Notes: generated by a model from the letters alone, not told the origin. Positions 36,525-46,583 are shown, numbered from the stretch's first letter. The stretch: DNA of 64,000 nt from Zygnema cylindricum (GCA_037447655.1 JBBHKE010000354.1:186001-250000); one strand, 5' to 3'. Numbers and translations are program-made.

Positions 36525-37425
36525 TGTTGTTCTACAACCACCGTTGCAGGCGGTGAACCAGCAGTAGTAGTGGAAGTAGACATGAAAAACAGCAGAAACT
36601 ATCAAAGTACCTACTCAACAGCCAACTTAGATCTGACACAAAATATGACTCAGAAAGCCAATATATTTCAAATTCGCCACAGTGATACACAATACAGCAA
36701 ACTAACAATTCCCAAAATTGCAGCCAAAATGACCCAGTAAACCATAAGATATGATGTCTAGAAGTTTCCCAAAAACTGCCCTTAGAAAATCATATTCCCA
36801 AAACTGGATACTACAAAATTGTCTAAGTTCTAAGTTATATACTCACAGTGTGTATCTAATGATCTACACTAATTCAGGTAACCGTTACTACGGTTATTAT
36901 CCTGACTAACGACAAAGCATCCTACTTGTACGTTACTGTACTTTAAAAACCTAATTACTATTTCTAAAACCTGATTAACAGAACACTATTTTTTATCACA
37001 CTAAACTACAAACAAATGTTATTCAGATATTTACAGAAATTGAACCGTACACAAAACGTTCCAATCGCGCTTTTGGTCCCAGGTGAATCGCGTCCGTTGG
37101 AACAATTTTGATCGACGATGGTACCGTCGAGATGTACCATATGTTTCCGGAATACTCGGGACAGATCCTGTTCGTTTGATCATGTGAATCGCATCGTCAA
37201 CTTTTTGACGCGTATGGCTGATTGTCGGTGCTACTCCAAAAAACCTGCATACGTTATTTCGCCGACACGTGTCCCTGCAAAAGTACGATACAGTACGATA
37301 CACTCTACTGTACCTCTTGCTACTGTAACACTAATTAAGGTAAGTCTTATAGTAGACTACTAGGAAAAATATCCTAAGTTATTTTTACCTCTATTGACTG
37401 AAATAAAGATTTATAAATTACAACA
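36525..37425 (-). repeat. 3' LTR of C5 (901 bp)
   Basis: Nearly identical to the 5' LTR apart from the missing ~135-bp block and scattered substitutions. Ends CAACA inside what would be gag codons, so it carries its own copy of the gag start (36583-36581). Confidence 0.9.
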
Positions 37426-37432
37426 CTCCCCT
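37426..37432 (-). other. Polypurine tract of C5
   Basis: AGGGGAG immediately before the 3' LTR TGTTG on the minus strand. The same motif precedes the C7 3' LTR at 55428-55434. It would prime plus-strand synthesis. Confidence 0.7.
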
Positions 37433-37448
37433 AAATCTTTAGACTCAG

Positions 37449-38221
37449 TTACTCACTTAGTCCAATAGCATCTCTGCAAAATTGTAACTTAGGAGCAGGA
37501 AGGGCTTTTGTTAATATGTCAGCCACCATCTTCTCATCTGGTAAATAACACAATTTAACGACTTTTGCAAGTACTTTTTCTCTAACAAAGTGAAGTCTAA
37601 CATCCATGTGTTTGCTCTTAAAGTGATGGCTGGGGTTAGAGGCAATTGCTATTGCAGCTTGGTTGTCACACCAGATAGCTTGAGGGCCAATTTGCATATA
37701 CCCAAGTTCTTGTAAAATGGACTTGACCCATAGGAGCTCCTTGAGGGCGGAAGCTGCTACCCAAGTTCTTGTAAAATGGACTTGACCCATAGGAGCTCCT
37801 TGAGGGCGGAAGCTGCTGCCATATATTCTGACTCCGTTGTGGATTGAGTTGTAACCTTTTGTAATTTGCTACTCCAGCAGCAAGTTCCGTCACCAATCTT
37901 CAGAACGAAGCCGGTTGTAGATTTCCGGCTTAGCATGTATTCATAGCTAGCATCGCTCCACGTCTGGATTTTCACCTCTCCTCCTCCGAGAACAAGCTTG
38001 AGATTTTGAGTACCTGCAATATATCTCAACACTCTTTTCGCTGCTTCCTAGTCTGCCCTTTTAGGATTCTGCAGACTTCTACTCAAGACTCCCACAGCTG
38101 CTGCAATGTCGGGTCTCGTACAATTCATAAAATATATAAGACTTCCAACTACTTGTCTATATGGCTTTGAAGCCATAAACTCTTCCTCCCCTGTCTCTAA
38201 ACTCTCACCGACAATTATGCC
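37449..38221 (-). pseudogene. C5 RNase H segment, frameshifted by a 59-bp duplication
   Basis: Continues the RT frame (RQVVGSLIYFMNCTRPDIAA) through a TAG at a conserved Trp position (RAD-stop-EAAKRVLRY), then RNase H with TWSDASYEY, STTESEYMAAASALKELL and WCDNQAAIAI. A 59-bp tandem duplication (37701-37818) repeats the ALKELLWVKSILQELG codons and shifts the frame. The polypeptide ends FCRDAIGLSE, followed by the polypurine tract. Confidence 0.85.
37701..37818. repeat. 59-bp tandem duplication in C5 RNase H
   Basis: Two copies of CCCAAGTTCTTGTAAAATGG... at 37701-37759 and 37760-37818, apparently identical. 59 is not a multiple of 3, so it disrupts the frame. Confidence 0.95.
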
Positions 38222-39514
38222 TTAATCTATATCAATTCCTTCCAATTTCTGCCTGAATTCCATGGGAGTTACGGATCCTTTCACATCTTTCATTTCAAAT
38301 CTTTCTAGCATATTACCTATTGCTTCTTTCTGAGTCAACATAATCAGCCTCTTGTTTCTGTCTCTTTCTACGTGTATTCCTAAAATGTATTTGGCCTCAC
38401 CGAGGTCCTTCATCTCAAACCTAGACCTTAAAGCAGCTTTAATGCGGTTTATTTCATCCATTGACTTACTTATTAATAATAAGTCATCCACATATACAGC
38501 AATGTAAAGTATCCCATCCTCCCCTTGTAAGACATATACAGAATGATCTGAGCTAATTCTCTTAAATCCCAGCCCAGTCAAAAACTCATCTAACTTCAAA
38601 TTCCACTGACGCGGGGCTTGTTTTAGCCCATACAAAGATTTCATCAAATTACACACTAATTCTTCCTTTCCCTTTTCAACGTATGTTTCAGGTTGTTTCA
38701 TATAAATGGTTTCTTCTAACTCTCCATGCAAGAAAGCAGTTTTAACATCCATTTGTTGTATTTCCATATTCTCTATAGCAGCTAGACTTAGCAAAATTCT
38801 GACAGTGGGAAATCTGACAACAGGAGAGAAGGTTTCCTCAAAGTCAATACCTTCCTTTTGATTATACCCCTTGGCCACTAGTCTCGCCTTATATCTTTCG
38901 ATGGTGTTAACCGGGTTCAGCTTCACCTTGAATACCCATTTGTTGCCGATGGCTTTTCTGCGCGGAGGAAGATCCACCAGCTCCCATGTCTGTGCCTCCA
39001 TAATAGACTTCATTTCATCGTTTGCCGCCTCGATCCACTGATTTCTCTCAGGTGATGAGAAGGCCTGCTGGATCGTTAGAGGCTCCTCTGTAGCTGCAAA
39101 AAAAGCAAAGTGAGAGCTTGATTGCAGACGGCTGCTAGATCTCTTTCCCCCCAGAAATTTTGAGGCTGAGATCGTCGGCAACCTCTGTTTTTTTTGTTTA
39201 GGTTGAACCGTAACTTGATCCTGTACAGAGTTTGTAGTAGTTCCTTCCACCCGAGGTGTATCTTGTTGCGATGCATCCTGTAAAGGCACCAGAGGAACTG
39301 GAGAAAGAGGTGTCGCACTTGCCGATGGAAAGTAGACTCGCTGAGTATGGTGAAAAATGACATATTCTTGCTTTTCCTTCGCCGGTTGATCTGGCACTTT
39401 AAAAAGGTCAACCGAATCCTGTTCATCTTTAATCTGGATATTCCGAGAAATAATTACTTTCTGTTTCTCAAATACAAAAACCCTATATCCTTTTGCGTTA
39501 TCATCATACCCCAT
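38222..39514 (-). CDS. C5 integrase C-terminus and reverse transcriptase segment (430 aa)
   Basis: In frame with the 720-residue segment across one TGA. It holds the integrase C-terminal GYDDNAKGYRVF block (residues 2-13), a variable linker with GGKRSSSRLQ, and the copia RT from KWVFKVKLN (about 192) through MDVKTAFLHGELEE (catalytic Asp 256), LYGLKQAPRQW and YVDDLLLISKSM (341-352; both catalytic Asp present). It ends with TAA at 38224-38222, probably a mutated sense codon because homology continues in frame. The RT copies the element RNA into DNA inside cytoplasmic particles. Confidence 0.9.
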   Translation of the reverse strand: MGYDDNAKGYRVFVFEKQKVIISRNIQIKDEQDSVDLFKVPDQPAKEKQEYVIFHHTQRVYFPSASATPLSPVPLVPLQDASQQDTPRVEGTTTNSVQDQVTVQPKQKKQRLPTISASKFLGGKRSSSRLQSSSHFAFFAATEEPLTIQQAFSSPERNQWIEAANDEMKSIMEAQTWELVDLPPRRKAIGNKWVFKVKLNPVNTIERYKARLVAKGYNQKEGIDFEETFSPVVRFPTVRILLSLAAIENMEIQQMDVKTAFLHGELEETIYMKQPETYVEKGKEELVCNLMKSLYGLKQAPRQWNLKLDEFLTGLGFKRISSDHSVYVLQGEDGILYIAVYVDDLLLISKSMDEINRIKAALRSRFEMKDLGEAKYILGIHVERDRNKRLIMLTQKEAIGNMLERFEMKDVKGSVTPMEFRQKLEGIDID

Positions 39515-39520
39515 AAAAAT

Positions 39521-41683
39521 TCATGGTAAGCCCTTAGGCTCCATTTTCCATCTATCCTGTGAAGTATCTAGAATAAAACACTTGCTGCCAAAGATTTTAA
39601 AGTGGCTAACATCAGGTTTCTTTCTTGTCCAAAGCTCATAAGGTGTGGTGCTAACAGATCTAGAATCAATTCTATTCTTAATATAAACAGCACAGTTTAG
39701 TGCTTCAGCCCAGAATTTCAAATCTAGCCCTTTATCTGCAAGCATGGACCGAGCACTCTTTGTCACTGTTCTATTTAATCTTTCAGAAACACCATTCTGT
39801 TCTGGTGTGTAAGGAACAGTAAGATTGTGACTAATACCTTCTTGAATGAGGAATTCTTCGAATTCCTTTGATGTGTATTCTCCCCCATTGTCCGATCTCA
39901 ACGCCAATATTGGAACTCCATGGAGCTTTTCCGCCCACGCTTTGTAATGTTTGAAGTGAGTGAACACTTCACTCTTATGTTGCATGAAGTAGACTTTAGT
40001 GTACCTCGAGTAGTCATCTGTGAATGTAACCATATAGTGGACGCCTCCAGGTGAAGCCACTTGTGAAGGTCCGAGAACATCATTGTGTATTAGTTGTAGA
40101 ACTTTCTCCAATCTGTGGTCCGTTTCCTGTGGAAGTGGCAATTTGTGAATCTTGCCAAGTGAGCAACCATCACATGATTTAATAGGATGAGAACTGAGAG
40201 AAACTCCCTCGACTTTTCCCAAATTCACCATTTTCTTAAGACTATCATAGTTCATATGCCCTAATCTTTTATGCCACAACTCATTGTCAAATTGTACACT
40301 GGAGTAGAGAACATCATTTTCTTTATATTCCGCCATGTCCATCTGGTACATTTTGCTAGCATCTCTAGTCCCTGTTACTGCTACCTTCCCTTTCTTGCTA
40401 ACAACCTGTCTTCCTCCTTTCAGAACAACCTCAAAGCCTTTGCTCTCCACTAATGATGTAGAAAATAGATTTTTCTTAAAGTCTGGAACATACAAAACAT
40501 TGTGAAGGGTTCTCTCTACCGACTTCCCCCCCACATCTACCATCAAAGATACATCACCCTGAGCTGAGGTTTGAACACTCATGCCACAAGCATAGTAGAT
40601 ACTCCTTCGAGATGTTTGCTGCAGATTCGTAAAAGCCGCCTTGTTCCAACACATATGGGCAGACGCTCCCGTGTCCATGATCCATCCTGCATCCTTTGGA
40701 CCCTCCATGGCAGCCGCCATAGCAAATAACTCCGCCTCCTCTTGCTCATTGAAGCTTAGTGACTCATCTGCATTAGTTGCAGAAGCTGAAAAGAGAGCAT
40801 TTCCACGTGAAGGATTTCTAGAAAAACCTCTGTGATACTGGCTCTGTTGCCAACCTAGCCTGTATAAACCTGTCTCATTAGCCTTCTTCAATTTAGGACA
40901 GTACCTGTATCCGTGACCCTTCTCAGAACAATAGAAACAAGTAGTAGTAGATGGCCTATTCTGCCTCTGATTAAACTGATTCTGATTCTGGTTTAACTGA
41001 TTCCTATTCTGATTGAACTGAATTCTTTTGTCAAAGTCTGTTGCAAATGCTTCAACTTTTCCTTCTCCCTCAAGGAGTTTAGTATTTGTTTCTTCCTCCA
41101 ATATAAGATTATCTGCTAACTGAAATGACCAGCTAGCTTTATCATGACTCTTTAATTGATTAGACACACCCATCATGCTACTAGGGAGACCTCTAATAAG
41201 CAAAGCTGCCTGTTGAAACTCAAGAAATGACCCCCCAGCAGAAGAGTGAGCATCAATGAGCGCACGAAAATTGTCACAATACTCTACCATAGATCCCCCC
41301 GTGTATTTGTATCCCCAAATTTTTACACCCACCAAAAGCTCCTCTTGAACATTCGCTTTCTCAAAAGCGGATTTCAGGGACGTCCAAATCTCCCTCGCCT
41401 TCTTCATTTTCAGTCGAGACATGACCAAATTTTCTGAAATACAAAGGATTAGATTGTTCCTTGCCATTGAATTCTTCTTCGCCCAAGTTGGATCTGTTTC
41501 ATCAAGGGAGCCATCCAAGACCCCCAATAAATCAGCAGTTTCAAACGACGATTCAACCATCGCCGCCCAGTAAGCATACTTTTGGCCATTGAAGATAGGA
41601 ATCCTTGATGAAAGGCCCATAACCTGTTGTTCTACAACCACCGTTGCAGGCGTTGAACCAGCAGTAGTAGTGGAAGTAGACAT
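39521..41683 (-). CDS. C5 gag-protease-integrase polyprotein segment (720 aa)
   Basis: An open frame of 720 residues. Residues 1-19 are encoded in the LTR. The gag region contains an Asn/Gln-rich stretch (residues ~219-242) followed by an intact CCHC zinc knuckle CFYCSEKGHGYRYC (249-262). Aspartic protease motif DTGASAHMC begins at 337. Integrase has an intact HHCC finger (H471, H476, C504, C507) and a D-D-35-E triad at D535, D598 and E634 (HNDVLG, RSDNGGEY, NGVSERLNR). It ends at a TGA (39523-39521) after KGLP; the same frame continues three codons later in the next segment, so this is a single nonsense change and not a true end. The enzymes would cut the polyprotein and integrate cDNA in the nucleus. 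Confidence 0.9.
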   Translation of the reverse strand: MSTSTTTAGSTPATVVVEQQVMGLSSRIPIFNGQKYAYWAAMVESSFETADLLGVLDGSLDETDPTWAKKNSMARNNLILCISENLVMSRLKMKKAREIWTSLKSAFEKANVQEELLVGVKIWGYKYTGGSMVEYCDNFRALIDAHSSAGGSFLEFQQAALLIRGLPSSMMGVSNQLKSHDKASWSFQLADNLILEEETNTKLLEGEGKVEAFATDFDKRIQFNQNRNQLNQNQNQFNQRQNRPSTTTCFYCSEKGHGYRYCPKLKKANETGLYRLGWQQSQYHRGFSRNPSRGNALFSASATNADESLSFNEQEEAELFAMAAAMEGPKDAGWIMDTGASAHMCWNKAAFTNLQQTSRRSIYYACGMSVQTSAQGDVSLMVDVGGKSVERTLHNVLYVPDFKKNLFSTSLVESKGFEVVLKGGRQVVSKKGKVAVTGTRDASKMYQMDMAEYKENDVLYSSVQFDNELWHKRLGHMNYDSLKKMVNLGKVEGVSLSSHPIKSCDGCSLGKIHKLPLPQETDHRLEKVLQLIHNDVLGPSQVASPGGVHYMVTFTDDYSRYTKVYFMQHKSEVFTHFKHYKAWAEKLHGVPILALRSDNGGEYTSKEFEEFLIQEGISHNLTVPYTPEQNGVSERLNRTVTKSARSMLADKGLDLKFWAEALNCAVYIKNRIDSRSVSTTPYELWTRKKPDVSHFKIFGSKCFILDTSQDRWKMEPKGLP
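41614..41624 (-). other. Primer-binding site of C5 (half-tRNA iMet type)
   Basis: GGTTATGGGCC directly follows the LTR end CAACA. It is complementary to GGCCCAUAACC, the anticodon-loop part of initiator tRNA-Met. In the gag frame it encodes V-M-G-L. Confidence 0.65.
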
Positions 41684-42660
41684 GAAAAACAGCAGAAACT
41701 ATCAAAGTACCTACTCAACAGCCAACTTAGATCTGACACAAAATATGACTCAGAAAGCCAATATGCTTCAAATTCGCCACAGTGATACACAATACAGCAA
41801 ACTAACAATTCCCAAAATTGCAGCCAAAATGACCCAGTAAACCATAAGATATGATGTCTAGAAGTTTCCCAAAAACTGCCCTGAGAAAATCATATTCCCA
41901 AAACTGGATACTACAAAATTGTCTAAGTTCTAAGTTATATACTCACAGTGTGTATCTAATGATCTACACTAATTCAGGTAACCGTTACTACGGTTATTAT
42001 CTTGACTAACGACAAAGCATCCTACCTGTACGTTGCTGTACTTTAAAAACCTAATTACTATTTCTAAAACCTGATTAACGATCACTATTTTTTATCACAC
42101 TAAACTACAAACAAATGTTATTTAGATATTTACAGAAATTGAACCGTACACAAAACGTTCTAACCGTTCACAAAACGTTCCAAATGCTTAGTCAGCGGTG
42201 ACAGCAAAAGTCCAGCCCAATGTGGTCATGTAGTACGAAGCACCTGAGTGCTTCGTCACTTGTGGTCCCACGCGAATCACGCTTGTGGTCCCTCGTGAAT
42301 CGCGCTTGTGGTCCCAGGTGAATCGCGTCCGTTGGAACGAATTTGATCGACGATGGTACCGTCGAGATGTTCCATATGTTTGCGGAATACTCGGGACAGA
42401 TCCTGTTCGTTTGATCATGTGAATCGCATCGTCAACTTTTTGACGCGTATGGCTGATTGTCGGCGCTACTCCAAAAAACCTGCATACGTTATTTCGCCGA
42501 CACGTGTCCCTGCAAAAGTACGATATAGTACGATACACTCTACTGTACCTCTTGCTACTGTAACACTAATTAAGGTAAGTCTTATAGTAGACTACTAGGA
42601 AAAATATCCTAAGTTATTTTTACCCCTATTGACTGAAATAAAGATTTATAAATTACAACA
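41625..42660 (-). repeat. 5' LTR of C5 (1036 bp)
   Basis: On minus: TGTTGTAATTTATAAATC to GTAGAACAACA. It contains the gag start codon (41683-41681). It is 135 bp longer than the 3' LTR, mainly from a block at about 42160-42310 absent from the other LTR, which includes three 23-bp units of CTTGTGGTCCC...GAATC (42259-42327). Confidence 0.9.
41934..41941 (-). promoter_or_regulatory. TATA-like box in the C5 5' LTR
   Basis: GTATATAA on the minus strand, about 250 bp upstream of the gag ATG. It is conserved at the same distance in C4 (GTATATAG) and in C8 (GTATATAA). Function as the element promoter is inferred. Confidence 0.5.
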
Positions 42661-43073
42661 ATTTGCGCCCTGAGAACCTTAGACATTGTGTAGAACCCAA
42701 CTTCGGGGAAATGTCCGGCAAATTTTTCCTTATAGGCAAGACGCAGCCGGCGTGTAGTATGTGATGGCTCCTTTCTTTCCTCGGTTTCGGCTCTTGCAGC
42801 CTCAGACAAAGTTAGGAAGTTCTTGGGAGAAAAGACACAAGGAGGTGGAGGAGAGGGTTGCCTCACAGGCTGTTTTGGAGGAGTGAACCAAGACCACGTC
42901 TATGATTATCAAACTTGTTTTTTACAGTATAGTGTGACGTAACATATCCCTGTTTTGTACATAGGCGTGTTTTGTTTAATTTAGGACTCAAGTCAAATTC
43001 ATTTCGTATGACATACCTTGACATATTTATGTATCCTCTTTAGCTTAGGTAGATATTATAGATGTATAGCTGC
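42661..43073 (-). repeat. Composite repeat R1, right part
   Basis: Continues the repeat interrupted by C5 and matches 46168-46583. The minus strand carries an 80-residue frame with FAGHFPEVGFYTMSKVLRAQ, cut at the C5 junction but open in the second copy. The rightmost ~190 bp (from ACCAAGACCACG) are family-H2 LTR sequence in plus orientation. Confidence 0.7.
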
Positions 43074-43469
43074 CTCTCCCAGAGGGCACCTTGTATAAAT
43101 GGCAAACTTTGGCTAGCCATAACTATCAATTTACTTCACCATTTTAAGTGATTCTTTTTGCTGCGGACTCAGAGGAGTCAAAGCTACACAGGGGTGTAGT
43201 CGGTGAGAGTTTTTGTCTGCCAGGGTGGCTGCATTTCTAAGGGAAATTCAAAGTGGGTGAATGTGTCCAAATCTCATATTCTAACTTTGCATTATGTGGT
43301 GAAACTAAGCACACAGAAAGTTTTATTTCACAAGGGTGAAGCTTTATTGGGTGTGTGACTGTCAAGGGGTCAGTCATTTGAGTTTATATCAAGTTGGAGT
43401 CGGCACTACCTAGATTAGCTTCTTTAGGATCTGCATATTCTGAGGGCCAATGGAGGTCTCAGAGTTTCA
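43074..43469 (+). repeat. Family-B LTR 3' fragment
   Basis: Matches the second half of the family-B LTRs: a TATA-like TGTATAAATGG near 43093, a GACTCAGAGGAGTC region (about 43165), TTTTTGTCTGCCAGGGTGGC, and an end at GGAGGTCTCAGAGTTTCA. The 5' half is replaced by R1 at 43073. Confidence 0.6.
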
Positions 43470-43662
43470 AACTCAACCAAAAATAGCTTAAGTCCTGAAC
43501 ACCACTCTCTCATAGATGAAGAATAGAGAGGACTAAAGCTTTCTAAAAACAACACTTCACAATATGGGATATATGCATTCTCTTCCTCTTTGTACTTTCG
43601 ATATTACGCTTTTGGATTTAATGGCGTCGAGGCAAATTTTGCGCCAATCACACCAAATATAG

Positions 43663-44479
43663 TCAACACTTCTCTATAGTACAGAACATATCTCGAGCAA
43701 ATCGTGCAAAGTTTCCCTTGGTTTTTCCGGTTATCGCCTTCTCTTCGGCCTCTTTGTGAACAAAGTGGTCATAAAGCTTTATTGCGACCAGCCAGACTTC
43801 TTTAGCTAATGGATTGATGCCGTGGATGGCCTGTCCTGCAATCCAATTATCGAGGGCAGTCTTCCTTGTGGGTCCGAACGAGTATCGGACCGTGATGAAG
43901 TATTTGGTTGCCATAGTTGGAAGATCAATGGTTAATAGCTTTGTCTTTTGACAAAGGCTCAACAATCTGTTGAAAATAGTCTGGGGAGTCTCATTCTCCT
44001 TAATAGCCGATTCATTTATTTTGGTGTAAAAGAGCCTCCAGGTGTTCAAAAGAGTGGTACACGTCGTAGGATGTGCAACCATCTGGGTGGCTGCTCTGGC
44101 AGCCTGGATTGCCTGAAGTTGGTTAACATAAGCTTGACCTTTTGCTTGCAGTTTCATGTCATCTGTGAAGGCGGTTGTGATAGGAGCGCTATAGCTGTGG
44201 CCAAGTTTGCTCCTACTTGCAAGACTACCTCATCAAGGATAGGGTCTTAAATTTTGATACTAGAAGCCATCGAAGAGGTTGTCGTTCTTTGTAATCGGCT
44301 AAAGCGCCACCAGCAAGATAATTAACCATCATTGGGAAAAGAGTAGTTTCAAAGTCAACTACAATTTCTCCCCTCCTATAATTGTTTATTTCGGATTGGG
44401 TGAAAATTTTCCAAAACAATTCGAAATCAGAAAACACGATCCCCGAACTGTCACCTGTAAAAATTCTTACCTCACCCAT
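43663..44479 (-). pseudogene. gag-like ORFs of an unclassified LTR element
   Basis: Two minus-strand frames. 44479-44225 contains FELFWKIFTQSEI and LFPMMVNYLAGGALADY, which looks like the start of a retroelement capsid domain. 44157-43663 (164 residues) continues in another frame with NTWRLFYTKINES, ETPQTIFNRLLSLCQKT and an Ala-rich helix. No zinc knuckle, protease or RT is present, so a non-autonomous gag-only element or a deletion product is possible. Assignment rests on composition and the pattern of aromatic and leucine residues only. Confidence 0.45.
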
Positions 44480-45816
44480 TTTCTCTTCCTCCCCGAGGTT
44501 GGTGAACTGGGGCGAGGAAGACTGGGTGGGAATGATAAATCAAACTGGTGAAATGACCCGTGGATCTGCGTCTCCTAGCTCGAGGCCACCTCTTTCTCCA
44601 ATGGAAGGAGCAGTTTGGTGAGAGGTGGGCCCGCCCCCTGCTAAAGAAGTTCCACCTGTTGGAGATTTAGCGGAAAAACTTGTATTTCCAACATGTTTGC
44701 CTTTGGTAATAGATCAGAGTGTTAGTTTGGAAAAAGATGTTTGAATAACTGCTCTTCTATACCCAGGTGAGGCTTGTTTCGCCTTGAAGACTTCCTCCAC
44801 TGATGGGATGTGAACACGAGGATTGATGAGAGGAGGTATTTGAGGGATTGGTGGCGATGAGGATGATGACGACTAAGGGCTTTGAGGAAAAGGTGTTTGT
44901 CTTCTTGTCTGCCCTTTGGAGGTTTTTGGTGGATGAGTTCTTGCACTGGAAGATGGGACACGTTGGTGGGGAGGTGAGTACGCAGGGACGATTCATTTGT
45001 AGGGTAACATCGGCGAGCTAGGCGACCCACAGATCGCTTCAACAAGAGAAACGGATGGCGAAGGAGAGGAGGCATGAGGTGGTGAGGGAGGAGGAGTGGA
45101 AGATGAGGGAAGATCAAGAGATCAATGTGGAGGTGATTAGGGAGAGGAGGCCGATCTCAATGAAATGTGTACCCTCTCGTCCGGTCGTAATTCCACCAAC
45201 GCTTCTGTTGCGGACGAGGTCCATACTGGGACCAAAGTTGGCGCGCCCCGGGGAGAAGAAGCAAGGTCAAGCCGGTAATTTGCGCCCAAACCCTTCCTAT
45301 TAGATCCTGTGGTGTCTTCCCCTTCCCGCTAAAGAGGAGTATCCCGGTTAATCTCTGAAGGAAACATCCCTAATGGCTGCCTTGAGATAGAAACGGGTTC
45401 CTGAATAGGTGCTTCACGGTGTGTCCCTGTCCTTGGAGTAAAGATTGTGTGTCCGCTGAGAAGCCCAGTAAACCTCCCCTTTGCTTCTCTAATAAGGTTT
45501 AGTTAATGTTCCCATGAATTTCTTCTTTCTGCCTCCAATGCTTCCCAGTCTATGGGGACGGGTCCGACCCTTGTTGTAGCCTTTCCTTGGGATACTAAAA
45601 CATTTACTAGTTCTTGAGCTTTGCTGACTACCCTAGTAAAACTTGCTATCCCTAGGCCCTGAACCTCTAGATCGGGAGGTCTTGTCTGCCACAATCCTCC
45701 CACGATCGCACAATCGTGGTAGCTTTAGGATGCTTTTTAGGAGCTATTGTCAAGGGAGGAGGAAACGTCTCTTCTATCACCATCGGGGCGAACCTACCCT
45801 TACTGTCACGGTGGTC
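44480..45816 (-). pseudogene. Probable upstream part of the gag-like region, Pro/Ser-rich
   Basis: Minus-strand frames here are rich in Pro, Ser, His and Arg with several stops. One piece (45703-45503, 66 residues) has a helical, charged pattern ending EALEAERRNSWEH. It may be the N-terminal part of the gag-like protein at 44479-43663. Nothing is recognised with certainty. Confidence 0.3.
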
Positions 45817-46583
45817 CTTTCTTTTCCCTCTCCTTCTCTTTTGGAAGCTCTACCAGCCAATGCCTTTCGGGAAATGAGATGCGGCTCGACCACGGGACGG
45901 TTTACGAGAGGCCGTGCCTTGAGATGGAGCGACTTTAAAAGGGGTTCGTTCCCTCCAAGGTCGCTCTAGTACGGACCATGAGGAACTGCTTTCGAAAGAG
46001 CTATTAAGAATCTCAACCACCCCTCCTACCGGTTTGACTCTTCAGGCGCGGTCGGTGCAGCCAATTTTTGGACAAACTCTTTTTTCACCTTCAACTCCTG
46101 GAGATTGTGAACGGCCAACATCTCTTTTGACCCGGCGGATAAGGATCTGCCAAAAGCTCGAGATCTATGGGGATTTGCGCCCTGAGAACCTTAGACATTG
46201 TGTAGAACCCAACTTCGGGGAAATGTCCGGCAAATTTTTCCTTATAGGCAAGACGCAGCCGGCGTGTAGTATGTGATGGCTCCTTTCTTTCCTCGGTTTC
46301 GGCTCTTGCAGCCTCAGACAAAGTTAGGAAGTTCTTGGGAGAAAAGACACAAGGAGGTGGAGGAGAGGGTTGCCTCACAGGCTGTTTTGGAGGAGTGAAC
46401 CAAGACCACGTCTATGATTATCAAACTTGTTTTTTACAGTATAGTGTGACGTAACATATCCCTGTTTTGTACATAGGCGTGTTTTGTTTAATTTAGGACT
46501 CAAGTCAAATTCATTTCGTATGACATACCTTGACATATTTATGTATCCTCTTTAGCTTTGGTAGATATTATAGATGTATGGCT
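45817..46583 (-). repeat. Composite repeat R2 (uninterrupted copy)
   Basis: Second copy of R1 without the C5 insertion. Minus strand 46378-46091 is an open 95-residue frame (PSPPPPCVFSPKNF ... LRAQIPIDLELLADPYPP) of unknown function, which in the other copy is cut by C5. R1 and R2 are direct repeats flanking 2.7 kb with gag-like frames and could be LTR-like or a duplication. Confidence 0.75.

Larger units (their letters stand above)
36525..42660 (-). mobile_element. Near-complete Ty1/copia element C5 (family H)
   Basis: Minus-strand element with both LTRs (5' LTR 42660-41625; 3' LTR 37425-36525), primer-binding site, gag-pol, polypurine tract and a perfect 5-bp target duplication ATTTG (36520-36524 and 42661-42665). 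It carries only three in-frame stops and one frameshifting duplication, so it is the youngest-looking coding copy here. The empty target is represented by the second composite repeat at about 46168, which reads straight through GGGGATTTGCGCC. Confidence 0.95.

Noticed and set aside
44722-45117. 131-codon Pro/His/Leu-rich minus-strand frame as an independent gene
   Set aside because: Overlapping frames are equally open because of the composition; more likely part of the degraded gag-like region.
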